A DNA stretch of 64,000 bases, from contig JAPWUV010000004.1 in the NCBI GenBank assembly GCA_028275345.1, positions 237,712 through 301,711 of the forward strand, read 5' to 3'. Under the pieces are notes generated by a model, which worked only from the letters and a program-made list of their open reading frames with translations, searched no databases and was not told the origin of the DNA. The translations under genes and the position numbers were made by a program. How positions within the stretch are numbered: position 1 is the stretch's first letter; each line of letters begins with the position of its first letter. Source of the stretch: a bacterium. Its GTDB lineage: Bacteria; Zhuqueibacterota; Zhuqueibacteria; Oleimicrobiales; Geothermoviventaceae. Shown piece after piece: positions 18,886 to 29,000 of the stretch.

Positions 18886-21840
18886 ATGCGCCTTTCAAGG
18901 ATCGTCTGGGCGGTGTTGTTCAGCCTGCTGGCCTTTACTTGGGCGGCGGAGGCGCAGGTGCTGGCCGATTTCGAGAGCGGCCTGAACGGCTTCTACGACA
19001 ATGGCTGGGGCACAGGCTTCGCCTCCGTCTCTCGGGTGGCGGATCCCAGCGGGCTGTCGGCTGGGGTCATGGCCCTGGCGTTCGACGGAAGTCGGGGCTC
19101 CAAAGGCGACGTGGAGGTGGACAACGTCGACGCGAGTGGCGCACAAATGGTGACCTTCTTCGTCTACCTGCCGGCGGACATTCCGGACTCGATCCAGTTC
19201 AAGTTGTTTGCGCAGGACAACAAGAACTGGGCGTGGACGGAGGTGAGCTGGTTCGCCTATCAGATCCCGAAAGGGGTGTGGTATCCGCTGGACTACGACA
19301 TGGAGGCGATGCGGGTCAATCCGGCGATCAACTTTGACCACAAGGCCAATAAGCTGGGCCGGCTGGGGATGGAGATCAACCGCTTCTACGAGCATGACGC
19401 GGATGCCAACTGGTCCGGCATCATCTACGTGGACAACGTGAGCTTGCTGGGGGCGGAGCCGAAGGTGATCGGCAGCTTCGAGACGGGGACCGACGGTTTC
19501 TACGACAACCGCTGGGGCTCGGGTTTCACCAGCGTGGACCGGGCCGCGGATCCTACCGGCCTTTCGGCAGGGGTTCTGGCGGTGACCTTCAGCGGCGCAG
19601 CGGGCGACAAAGGGGACTTCGAGGTGGACAACGTGGACGCCTCGGAGTACCAGGTGGTGACCTTCTTCGTCTACCTGCCGGCGGACATTCCGGACTCGAT
19701 CCAGTTCAAGTTGTTTGCGCAGGACAACAAGAACTGGGCGTGGACGGAGGTGAGCTGGTTCGCCTATCAGATCCCGAAAGGGGTGTGGTATCCGCTGGAC
19801 TACGACATGGAGGCGATGCGGGTCAATCCGGCGATCAACTTTGACCACAAGGCCAACAAGCTGGGCCGGCTGGGGATGGAGATCAACCGCTTCTACGAGC
19901 ATGACGCGGACGCCAACTGGACCGGGACCATCTACATCGACAATGTCTCGCTTCTGAGCTCCCGAAAGGGTGCGCGCTGGGTTGCGGCCAATTTCGAAAA
20001 GCAAAGCGGTGGGACGCAGGGCTTCTCGAACACGGGCTGGGGTCCCGCTCTGGTCAACATGGGCTGGGCTGCGGATCCCACGGGCAGGAGCAAGGGCGTC
20101 ATGAGCACCAGCTGGGATTTCAGCAAGGGCTCCAAGGGCGCCTTCTCGAACAGCAACGTGAACATCTTTTCGCAGCAGGCTGGCACGTACGCCACCAAGA
20201 TCACCATTGACGTGTACATCCCGGAGGGCATGCCGGCGGGCGCCCAGGTCTCCATCTTCGCCCAGGATCACCAGTCTTGGACCTGGACCGAGGACAAGTA
20301 CTACATCACCGACTCGACCCTCACCCCTGGGCACTGGCACACCATGACCTACGATGTCGAGGCGCACGTGAAGGCTGGCGAGGTGAATCCGCAGGTCACC
20401 CTGACCGTGGGATGCCAGATCTACTACTCGGCGGTGCCCAACTGGCAGGGAGAGGTGCTCTGGGATAACTTCACGCTGTGGGGCATTCCAGAGCCCGTTG
20501 GCACCTTAGCTTCTCCTCCCGTCCAGGTGGTAGTCGACACCATCGGAGGGGTGGTGAGGCCGTACCAGGTGGCCACGATCCGCTGGGTGGACAACACCAT
20601 CGGGACGGAGACCTACAACGTGTACATGAGCCATTCTCCGATCACGGATCTCAGCGCACCCGGCGTTGTGCGCATCGCGGACAAGATCCCGCACGGGACG
20701 GAGGTGTGGCGGCATCGGCCGTGGAGCCGAAAGCCCGAGATGCAGACCTTCTACTACGCCGTGACCGCCGTGGGTACGGACGGGACGGAGACCGGCATCA
20801 CGGATCAAAACGTGGTTGGCCCGGTCACGTTGATGACAAGCCCCACGGCGAAGGCGGTGTACGTCCCCAACTTCCGGGATGTGTTCGTGTTGGACGGGCT
20901 GGACAACGAATTCGAACCCTACAAGCAATATGTGATCACCCCGGAATCAGCTGGGGATGACCAGGGACCGAGCTGGACTCCGGAGTCCACCGACATGAAT
21001 TTCCGCGCCGTATTCGTGGTGGACGACAACTACCTCTACATCTCGGCCGACGTGACGGACGATGATCTCCGGCGCGAGGCTGGGCAGGCGTGGGAAGGCG
21101 ACGCCCTCGAGTTCTACCTCGGCTTCTATGACGCGCGCTTGGTGAGGGCCTACCACGGTTATCGGTCCGTCGGCGCAGCGGGCACGGGCGACTGGCGCAT
21201 CGGCTTCACCGCTTGGGGCACGGTCCAGGTCAATGGCACCACGGAGACGACGATCCCCGGCGTGGAAAGCACCGTGTACGAGAAGTTCACGGGTGATGGG
21301 TACATCATTGAGGCGCGGATCGCCCTGGATTCGCTGGCCGGCTACGAGGGACGGCTCCAGGTGGTCGATGGCGCCATGATCCCGCTGCGGATCGATGGCA
21401 CGGACATGGATCCCTCCTTCGGCGACACCGAGCGCACGCTGATCGTGCAATTCGGTGGCTCGGGCGGCAATGTGGAGGACTGGCTGCGTCCCGGCGGCTG
21501 GGGCTTCCTCGAGGTGTACAGCCCGACCGGTGTGGCGGATGCCGCGCCCGCCTCGGCCCCGAAGGAGTTCCGGCTCCACGCCAATTATCCGAACCCGTTC
21601 AATCCGTCCACCACGCTGCGCTACGATGTGCCGAGCAAGGCCAAGGTCACCATTCAGGTGTTCGACCTTGCCGGCAGACTGGTGAAGACGCTGGTGGATG
21701 AGGAGAAGTCGGCCGGCTCCTACCAGATCAGCTGGGATGGTAAGGACGAGCTCGGACGCGCGGTCGCGAGCGGCGTCTACTTCGCCCGGATGAAGGCCGC
21801 CGGCTACCTGCACACCACAAAGATGATCCTGGTGAAGTGA
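18886..21840 (+). CDS. Non-catalytic multi-module glycan-binding T9SS protein
   Basis: A 984-residue secreted protein with no recognisable catalytic domain. ATG 18886 is preceded by GGGAGGTGAAGGAG. The signal peptide is residues 1-23 (ending AEAQ). Three related beta-sandwich modules follow at about 25-190, 196-360 and 367-540; each begins with an (A/S)(D/N)FE motif and ends with a DN(V/F)(S/T)LxG strand, as in galactose-binding-like carbohydrate-binding modules. A fibronectin-like region (545-655) and a CBM9/DOMON-like domain (about 659-880) come next. A T9SS type A sorting domain (895-984, ANYPNPFNPSTT) ends the protein. Modules 1 and 2 share a nearly identical 266-base DNA segment. Its place ahead of the TonB receptor suggests a surface glycan-binding protein analogous to SusE/SusF; this is inferred. 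Confidence 0.8.
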   Translation: MRLSRIVWAVLFSLLAFTWAAEAQVLADFESGLNGFYDNGWGTGFASVSRVADPSGLSAGVMALAFDGSRGSKGDVEVDNVDASGAQMVTFFVYLPADIPDSIQFKLFAQDNKNWAWTEVSWFAYQIPKGVWYPLDYDMEAMRVNPAINFDHKANKLGRLGMEINRFYEHDADANWSGIIYVDNVSLLGAEPKVIGSFETGTDGFYDNRWGSGFTSVDRAADPTGLSAGVLAVTFSGAAGDKGDFEVDNVDASEYQVVTFFVYLPADIPDSIQFKLFAQDNKNWAWTEVSWFAYQIPKGVWYPLDYDMEAMRVNPAINFDHKANKLGRLGMEINRFYEHDADANWTGTIYIDNVSLLSSRKGARWVAANFEKQSGGTQGFSNTGWGPALVNMGWAADPTGRSKGVMSTSWDFSKGSKGAFSNSNVNIFSQQAGTYATKITIDVYIPEGMPAGAQVSIFAQDHQSWTWTEDKYYITDSTLTPGHWHTMTYDVEAHVKAGEVNPQVTLTVGCQIYYSAVPNWQGEVLWDNFTLWGIPEPVGTLASPPVQVVVDTIGGVVRPYQVATIRWVDNTIGTETYNVYMSHSPITDLSAPGVVRIADKIPHGTEVWRHRPWSRKPEMQTFYYAVTAVGTDGTETGITDQNVVGPVTLMTSPTAKAVYVPNFRDVFVLDGLDNEFEPYKQYVITPESAGDDQGPSWTPESTDMNFRAVFVVDDNYLYISADVTDDDLRREAGQAWEGDALEFYLGFYDARLVRAYHGYRSVGAAGTGDWRIGFTAWGTVQVNGTTETTIPGVESTVYEKFTGDGYIIEARIALDSLAGYEGRLQVVDGAMIPLRIDGTDMDPSFGDTERTLIVQFGGSGGNVEDWLRPGGWGFLEVYSPTGVADAAPASAPKEFRLHANYPNPFNPSTTLRYDVPSKAKVTIQVFDLAGRLVKTLVDEEKSAGSYQISWDGKDELGRAVASGVYFARMKAAGYLHTTKMILVK
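19148..19413 (+). repeat. Intragenic direct repeat, copy 1
   Basis: This 266-base segment is repeated at 19655-19920, 507 bases (169 codons) away in the same frame. By eye the copies differ at two positions only, both silent (AAT/AAC and GAT/GAC). Identity falls sharply on both sides, where the modules differ at many residues. Confidence 0.95.
19655..19920 (+). repeat. Intragenic direct repeat, copy 2
   Basis: Second copy of the 266-base segment at 19148-19413, encoding the C-terminal half of glycan-binding module 2. The sharp borders are more like gene conversion than slow divergence of an old duplication. Confidence 0.95.
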
Positions 21841-21846
21841 GGCTTT

Positions 21847-21878
21847 CGGGCGCGGTGGGGTGAAGCCCGCCGCGCCCG
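21847..21878 (+). terminator. Strong hairpin after the glycan-binding gene
   Basis: CGGGCGCGG (21847-21855) and CCGCGCCCG (21870-21878) form a perfect 9-base stem with a 14-base loop, seven bases after the stop. No T-run follows, so it may be a weak terminator, a processing site or an mRNA-stabilising hairpin that sets the high expression of the upstream gene. Confidence 0.45.
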
Positions 21879-22020
21879 CTAAACCCCGGGGGATGGCCCG
21901 GAGGAGACCGTTCAGGAAGGTGGGGCCGAATGCGCGGGGAGGGGTAGGCGCATCCCGGGGTGGTAGGAGCTGTCTTCGGACGAAGGGGAAAGTGGAACAA
22001 GGCTGGCGCGTGGAGGGGCC

Positions 22021-24972
22021 ATGCGTGGTCTTCGGAAGCTTTGGGTGGTCGGCCTCGTTTTGCTCGGACACGGACCGGCCATTGCCGGAACGACGGGCAA
22101 GATCGCGGGACGCGTGACCGATAGCCGGACGGGAGAGCCGCTCCCCGGCGTCAACGTCATCATCGAGAATACCATGATGGGAGCGGCCACCGACGAAAAC
22201 GGGGAGTACTTCATCATCAACGTCCCCCCAGGGACGTACTCGGTGATCGCGAGGATGATCGGGTACGTCCCCAAGCGGTACGAACGCGTGCAGGTATCGG
22301 TGGATCTCACCACTCTACTGGACTTCCAGCTCGAGCCCACCGTCCTTGAGGTGGAGAAACCCGTAGTGGTCGTCGCGCAGCGAGTGATCCAGAAGGATCT
22401 TACCTCCTCCGAGGTGTCGATCCACAGCCAGAGGATTGAGGAGCTGCCCGTGCGCAGTGTCACGGACCTGCTCGATCTCCAGGCGGGAGTGGTCCGCGAT
22501 GCGTCGGGGGAGCTTCACATCCGCGGCGGCCGGACGAACGAAATCGTCTACCTCGTGGATGGGGTGCAGGTGATCAATCCCCTGGACCGGCGCTCCGGAA
22601 TCTCCATCGATGACCAAGCCATTGAGGAGCTGAAGGTCATCACTGGAACATTCAACGCCGAGTATGGACAAGCCCTCTCGGGGGTGGTGAACATCGTGAC
22701 GAAGAAGGGGGCCGATCGCTTCAGCGTGAACGGCCGTGCCTATTTCGGCGACTATCTCAGCTTCGACGACAACCTGTATTACGTGATGGACAATGCGGAA
22801 TGGGCGCAAGCCGCAGCGCGCTCGCTCAACACGAAAAGCCGCTACTTACGTTACGATCTGAGACCCTTCCTGCGGGATGCCGGGGGCGACTTCCAGACCA
22901 TGCTCCAGAAAAAGCCGTGGCTACGGAAGAAGCCGTATTTGAACAGCTACAATCCGCTGGAGAGCCGGGACCTCCAGGTGAACCTCTCGGGTCCCGTGCC
23001 GGGCACAAAGGGGAGGCTTTCGTACTTCCTTTCAGGGCGATACCAATACAGCCCGGGTTACGCGTACGGGAAGCGGTACTTCATGCCCTGGGGCTTCCAG
23101 GCTCCTGTGTCGGATACCGTGCACACCTTCCGGACGGCCGACAATGCGTTGGTCCCGTTGAACTGGTACGAAGGGATTTCCACCCAGTCCAAGCTCTCCT
23201 TCCGCATCACCAAGAATCTGGATCTGGCCTACGGGATCTACTACAATCACGACTACAGCTACGGATGCGACTATCGATTCAAGTACGTCCCGGATGCGGG
23301 GCGGTACTATTTCACCGACCGTTCTCTGCACATCCTGAGCGGGACGTACGTGTTCTCCCCCCGGGTTTTCATGGACTTCAAACTGAACTACTACGTCAAC
23401 CATCACAAGAACTACCTCTACGAGGATCCCTACGACTACCGGTACATGCCCACGAACTCCGGCGATTTTGAGCAGTACGTTTTTCGACCCAGTCGGGAGC
23501 AGGATGTGGCGGTTTCGAGCCAGGCTAATGATTTCGCCTACTGGGGCAACGATGTCGGCCGGAGCAAGACGGAGACGAGCTACAAGTCCTTCCGCCTGGA
23601 TTTCACCGCGCAGGCCACTAAGAGGCATTTGGTGAAGACGGGCGTTTCCGGCACATTGCACGACTTGACAAACGATTACTACACGCTGCAATTCTCCCAG
23701 GCCACGTACCGGCCCGTGGTGCCGGATACCATTTCGCCCTTCCGTACCCACTATCGGGCGCGACCCAAGGAGTTCGCCGCATACATCCAGGACAAGATCG
23801 AGTTCCGAGAGTTGATCATCAACGTGGGGGTCCGGTACGACTACTTCGAGTCCGACGGGCGTCTCCTGGCCGATCCGATGGATCCGCAAGTCTATTCCCC
23901 CTTCAGGATGGATCACATCTACAAGAACTATTCGCCCACCACCCCGGATAGCGAGCTAGTGCCGTACAGCGTAGAGGAGCGGCTCAAATTCTGGTACAAG
24001 AAGCCGGGCCCCAAATGGCAGGTGAGCCCACGGGTCGGTCTTTCCTTCCCGATCACGGCCAGCGGTGTGATCCACTTTTCCTACGGGCACTTCTTCCAGA
24101 ACCCGGAATTCCGCTACCTGTTCGAGAATCCTCACTTCTGGATCACCGGGGCGGGGGCTCAGAATCTGGTGGGCAACGCCGACCTGAAGCCGGAACGGAC
24201 CGTGATGTACGAGATCGGGCTCCAGCAGCAACTCACCGAGGGCCTGTACCTGCATCTCACCGGCTTCTACCGCGATATCCGCGATTGGGTTGGGACAGGA
24301 TTCCCGACTGACACCTATCGCGGGATCACTTACTACCGCTTCGTCAACCGGGACCACGCTCGAGCCAAGGGGATCACCCTATCTACGGCTTACAATCGCA
24401 GGGCCCTTTCGGTGACCCTGGACTACAGCTACATGATCGCCAAGGGGACCTCCTCCGATCCGCGGGATGCCTACAACGATCTCCAGAGCAACCGGGCCCC
24501 TCGGGTCCAGCTGGTCGACCTGGACTGGGACCGCAGACACTCGCTCGACCTGGTGGCCACCTATCGGACGGGCGCCTGGACATTTACGCTCCTGGGCACG
24601 GTGAACTCGGGTCTGCCGTACACGCCGGAATTCGTCCGGGGTGAGGCCGCGGGCGGAAGCGCCTACGTCGGTTTGCGGGAGAACAGCGAGCGCATCCCCA
24701 CTGCCTACAATGTGGACCTGCGGATCGCCCGAGGCTTCCGTACGGGTCCGGTGAGGTGGCTGGCCTTCGTCAACTTCCGGAACCTATTCGACATCCGGAA
24801 TGCCAATAGCGTCTACGCGGATACGGGGCGTCCCGATTTCACCCTGCAGAGCTACATGCATCGCAATCGTCTCCTGGAGATTGCCAGCATCGACGAATAC
24901 TACGCGCGGCCGGGCATGTATTCGCCGCCGCGCTTCATTCAGATCGGCTTGGAAATCAACTACGGGGAATGA
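22021..24972 (+). CDS. TonB-dependent outer-membrane receptor with carboxypeptidase-regulatory domain
   Basis: A 983-residue TonB-dependent receptor, the likely outer-membrane importer of this locus. ATG 22021 follows GGAGGGG. The signal peptide is about residues 1-22. A carboxypeptidase-regulatory-like beta-sandwich (25-105, GRVTDSRTGEPLPGVNVIIE) precedes the plug (about 115-230, with IRGGRTNEIVYLVDGVQVIN and the GQALSGVVNIVTKKG exit), then a long beta-barrel rich in aromatic residues. This resembles the SusC class, but no SusD gene is adjacent; instead a PorV gene follows three bases after the stop. It probably imports glycan fragments using energy from TonB-ExbBD, none of which is encoded here. 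Confidence 0.9.
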   Translation: MRGLRKLWVVGLVLLGHGPAIAGTTGKIAGRVTDSRTGEPLPGVNVIIENTMMGAATDENGEYFIINVPPGTYSVIARMIGYVPKRYERVQVSVDLTTLLDFQLEPTVLEVEKPVVVVAQRVIQKDLTSSEVSIHSQRIEELPVRSVTDLLDLQAGVVRDASGELHIRGGRTNEIVYLVDGVQVINPLDRRSGISIDDQAIEELKVITGTFNAEYGQALSGVVNIVTKKGADRFSVNGRAYFGDYLSFDDNLYYVMDNAEWAQAAARSLNTKSRYLRYDLRPFLRDAGGDFQTMLQKKPWLRKKPYLNSYNPLESRDLQVNLSGPVPGTKGRLSYFLSGRYQYSPGYAYGKRYFMPWGFQAPVSDTVHTFRTADNALVPLNWYEGISTQSKLSFRITKNLDLAYGIYYNHDYSYGCDYRFKYVPDAGRYYFTDRSLHILSGTYVFSPRVFMDFKLNYYVNHHKNYLYEDPYDYRYMPTNSGDFEQYVFRPSREQDVAVSSQANDFAYWGNDVGRSKTETSYKSFRLDFTAQATKRHLVKTGVSGTLHDLTNDYYTLQFSQATYRPVVPDTISPFRTHYRARPKEFAAYIQDKIEFRELIINVGVRYDYFESDGRLLADPMDPQVYSPFRMDHIYKNYSPTTPDSELVPYSVEERLKFWYKKPGPKWQVSPRVGLSFPITASGVIHFSYGHFFQNPEFRYLFENPHFWITGAGAQNLVGNADLKPERTVMYEIGLQQQLTEGLYLHLTGFYRDIRDWVGTGFPTDTYRGITYYRFVNRDHARAKGITLSTAYNRRALSVTLDYSYMIAKGTSSDPRDAYNDLQSNRAPRVQLVDLDWDRRHSLDLVATYRTGAWTFTLLGTVNSGLPYTPEFVRGEAAGGSAYVGLRENSERIPTAYNVDLRIARGFRTGPVRWLAFVNFRNLFDIRNANSVYADTGRPDFTLQSYMHRNRLLEIASIDEYYARPGMYSPPRFIQIGLEINYGE

Positions 24973-24975
24973 GGG

Positions 24976-26058
24976 ATGAGGCTCGCGGCGAAAGCATGGG
25001 CGAAGGGGGCGTGCCGACGGAGCACGGCGGTGCTCTTCCCCCTATTGGGGATCCTCGGCTGGATTCTGGCCGAGCCTCAGGTGGGTCTCGGGCAGACGAT
25101 CAGCGGCGCCGGCACCACGGCAGCGCCTTTCCTGAAGATCGGTATCGGCGGGCGGGCTGTGGGCATGGGGGAAGCCTACGTCACGCAGGCGGAAGACGTG
25201 ACCGGCCTGTACTGGAATCCGGCCGGCACCGCCAATATTCCCAGCCTGCAGATCCTGCTAAACCATTTCGACTACATCGCCGACCTGCATTACGAGTATG
25301 CGGGCCTGGCGATGCCTTTCCGTAACGTGGGCACATTCGGGGCATTTTTCTCCTACCTCGGCATGCCCGATATCGAGCGGACCACCGTCACCTTCCCCGA
25401 AGGAAATGGGGAGCAGGTTTCGGCTTATTCCTTCGCGGTGGGGCTGACGTATGCTCGGGCGCTCACCGACCGCTTCTCCATCGGGGGCAGCGCCAAGCTG
25501 GTCAAAGAGACCATCTGGCATTCCACTGCCACGGGCCTGGCCTTCGATGTCGGGCTGCTGTACCGGGCTTTCTTCCGGAATGTCCGGATCGGGATGTGTA
25601 TCGCCAACTTCGGGGCGGACATGCAGATGTCCGGGCGAGATATGTTGGTGCAGCACGACATTGCGGACAACATTGCCGGCAACAACCGCAACATCAACGC
25701 GCACCTGGACACGGATGCCTTTCCGCTGCCCATCCTGTTCCGGGTGGGCATCTCGGCTGATCTCGCCCGCGACTTCCTCGGGATGGAGAATTACGACTGG
25801 ATCGTGGCGGCAGACGCCGTCCATCCGAGCGACAACCGCGAGTTTGTCAACCTGGGCACGGAGCTTCGCCTTCGGAACCTGGTCGCCCTGCGCTGCGGAT
25901 ACCGCCAGCTTTTCCTGGAGGATCGCGAGGGGGGTCTGAGCTTCGGGGCAGGGCTTTGCCTCCGTCTGCCGCGCGGCACCCTGTGGCTCGACTATGCCAC
26001 AGCGGACTATGGCCGCCTCGATCGTCAGAACAAGTTCTCCTTGATCTTCCAATTCTGA
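24976..26058 (+). CDS. PorV/PorQ-family outer-membrane protein
   Basis: A 360-residue outer-membrane beta-barrel of the PorV/PorQ (UPF0164) family. The diagnostic N-terminal block follows the signal peptide (about residues 1-40): APFLKIGIGGRAVGMGEAY, then LYWNPAGTAN. The fold is FadL-like. In T9SS bacteria PorV shuttles substrates carrying C-terminal sorting domains from the translocon to the attachment complex. A locus-specific copy between a TonB receptor and a large surface protein suggests dedicated export or anchoring of these proteins, which is inferred. The start ATG 24976 is almost directly after the receptor stop, so translation is probably coupled. Confidence 0.85.
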   Translation: MRLAAKAWAKGACRRSTAVLFPLLGILGWILAEPQVGLGQTISGAGTTAAPFLKIGIGGRAVGMGEAYVTQAEDVTGLYWNPAGTANIPSLQILLNHFDYIADLHYEYAGLAMPFRNVGTFGAFFSYLGMPDIERTTVTFPEGNGEQVSAYSFAVGLTYARALTDRFSIGGSAKLVKETIWHSTATGLAFDVGLLYRAFFRNVRIGMCIANFGADMQMSGRDMLVQHDIADNIAGNNRNINAHLDTDAFPLPILFRVGISADLARDFLGMENYDWIVAADAVHPSDNREFVNLGTELRLRNLVALRCGYRQLFLEDREGGLSFGAGLCLRLPRGTLWLDYATADYGRLDRQNKFSLIFQF

Positions 26059-26098
26059 GATCCCCGCAGATTGAAGGGCCAAATTTGGGGAAGCCACG

Positions 26099-29000
26099 AT
26101 GGAAAGGAATCAACAGATCCGCATCGCGAAGCTCAGGCTGCTGAAAACCTGGGCCTTGTTATGCCTCATCAGCGTCTTGAGCGCCGCGGGGCTCCGAGCT
26201 AAGGACATTGGCCACGGGAGCTCGCTCAATCGCGCCCGCAACATCCACGATGGGAATCTGATCCGGGTCACGTTCCACAACTTTGGGATGATGGGCGGGC
26301 AGAAGGGCGACCAAAGTCAAATTTATGCCGGGGAATGGCCCATTGGGAGCGGGCTGGCGCAAATGGGAAACGCCTCCGCCTATGCCATGGCTCGACTGCG
26401 CATCGTTGCCGGTGTAGATGAAACGACAGGGGACACGCTCTACGATTACGTCACTCCGGCGATCTTTTGTGAAGGCTGGGACCCCAACCTATTCTCCCAC
26501 GATTCGCTGGGCGTATTCCAGGGCTTTGAACCCCTGCCCGGCTTCCTGAACATCAGCCAGAAAGAGAAGGACCCCATGCACGCCGTGGCCATGAGTCACA
26601 TGGCCTACACCTGGCCCCCCTTCTGGCCGGATAAACTGGAGGATCCCTTTGATCCGGGCTGGAGCGGCCACTGGAATGGGTACTTCGGCAAAGACCAGAT
26701 GAACGCGGACCAAGAGAGCTACTTTGTCCTCGACGATTACCAGTACAAGAAGCGGGTGAGGGGAATCCGCCTTCCGCCTCCCATCCCGGAGGAGCCCGAC
26801 CGGGGAGGTTTGGGCTTGCGGATGTCGGTCCGCGGGCTCCAATGGTCCAACCCGGATGCGCAGGATTGCATCTTCTGGCTCTACGATATCCGCAACATCG
26901 GCCAGCTGTACCTTGACCAGACCCTGTTCGGGCTGAACGTGGGGGCCTCGAGCGGAGCGCTGGTGACGGACAACACGGACTGGGACGATGACGTCGCGCG
27001 CTACTACCGCGAGAAGGCCCTGGCCGTGAACTACGATTACGATAACATCGGCACGCGTGGCTACAGCCCAGTGCCCTGGGTGGGATTCGCCTTTCTGGAA
27101 AGCCCGGGAAATCCCTACGATGGGATCGATAACGACGGCGATGGTATCAACGGAGCCGGCAAGCTCATCACGACGGACGAATTCCTGAAGGTGTATGCCC
27201 CGGGCGACCCCATTGTCTTGATCAACTACTGGAGCGGGCGGTACGAGAGGACGGTGAGCCGGATGCCGGCCGAAGGCGTGCGCTTCCAGGTCAACGGGAT
27301 CACCTACATCAAGAAGCCGAACGCGCCGTTACAGGAGATTCCGCGGAACCTCATCGACGATAACCTCAACGGGCTCATTGACGAGAGCGATGGAGCCGTC
27401 ACGCAGGACTCCATCCCCTACTACCTCTACATCCGCGATCCCATCTACAACAATCGGGATTACCTTGCGAAGGACTATTTCACAGGAGCCGGTCTGGACA
27501 ACCCGCTCATCGATGAACGGCGAGACGACGGGATCGACAACGACGGCGACTGGAATCCGAGTTACGACGACGTGGGGATGGATGGCAAGCCGGGTACGGG
27601 CGACACCGGCGAGGGGGATGGCTTGCCGACTCCAGGCCGTGGGGATCTCCCCGGGGAGCCCAATGTCGATCTGGTGGATGTGGACGAATCCGATCAGATC
27701 GGGCTCACCAGCTTCAAGTTCTACGAGTACGGCGACGTGACCTACAGCAACGACGACCAGATGTGGGAAATCTCCCGACCAGGGTACTTCGACCTGGGGT
27801 CGCGGGAGCGAGCTGATTACGACTACGTCTTCGCTTCGGGCTACTTCCCGCTCATGCCGAATCAGAAAGAGTTCTTCTCCGTGGCCATGCTCTTCGGATG
27901 GGACGAGCGGGAAATGCTGTACAACAAGGAGATCGTCCAGAAGATCTACAACTCCAACTACAACTTCGCCGTGGCCCCTAAGAAGCCAGTGCTGCGGGCG
28001 GTGCCGGGCGACCGGAAGGTAACCCTGTACTGGGATTCCGAAGCGGAGTTCAGCTTCGATCGCTACCTGCACCAATACGACTTCGAGGGCTACAAGATCT
28101 ATCGGGCCACTGCCCCCACCTTCGAGGACGCCGGCTCGATCACCGACGGGTACGGCTATGACCGGTTCAAGGTGCCCATTGCGGTGTTCGACAAGATCGA
28201 TGGCATCTACGGGTTCTTCCCGCTCACGTTCGGGACGGGCGTCCAGTTCTACCTGGGGAGCGAGACCGGCCTCACCCATACCTTCGTGGACTCGCCGCTC
28301 GTGAACGGGATGACCTACTACTACGCCGTGACCGCGTACGATCGCGGCAGCCTGGAGAACAACATCGGGCCATCGGAAACGACCATTTTCATCAGTGTAG
28401 ACCAGGCGGGCAATGTCCGAGCCGGTGAAAACGTGGCCATCGTGACCCCGCGTCCACCCTCGCTCGGCTACGTTCCGCCCGGCTTCGATCTGGAGCCCCA
28501 GCCAGTCGGGCAGCTGGTGACCAATGGCAAAGTGGCCGTGAAGTTCCTCGAGCCCGAGCAGCTGGTGGACGGGGACGAGTACGAGATCCAGTTCCTGGAT
28601 CGATCGATGGATCGGCGCGACAACGACCTCGACGGCAAGATCGACGGCGAGGATCGGGATGAGTGGCTACCCAATGAGACTACGGGTTTCGTGCTCCGGA
28701 ATCTGACGCGCCAGACCGTCTTCGACACCGTGTGGTTCTACGAGTACCGGATGGAAGGCGGGAGCCGCGTGCTGATCCGCAATCTGTACGATGACCGAGA
28801 CGGCGATCCCCGAACCCTGCGCGCTGTGCTAGGCGGCCTGGAGATCTTCGCGTACAATCCGCCGGGCGGTGTGGTGCACGATCCCCAGCGCAACATCCGC
28901 AATGGGATCCGCTGGAGCCAGAACATCGACTACAGCACGGCGTATCACCTGCGCTTTGGGCTCTTTGACATGAAGGGCTTCAAGCCGGGCATCTTTTACC

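Noticed and set aside
19148..19920. The direct repeats as part of a CRISPR array or mobile element
   Set aside because: They are in-frame coding modules with no terminal inverted repeats, transposase or spacer structure.
18895..20367. A 490-codon minus-strand frame opposite the glycan-binding gene
   Set aside because: It repeats only because the sense gene contains repeated modules; no protein signature is visible.
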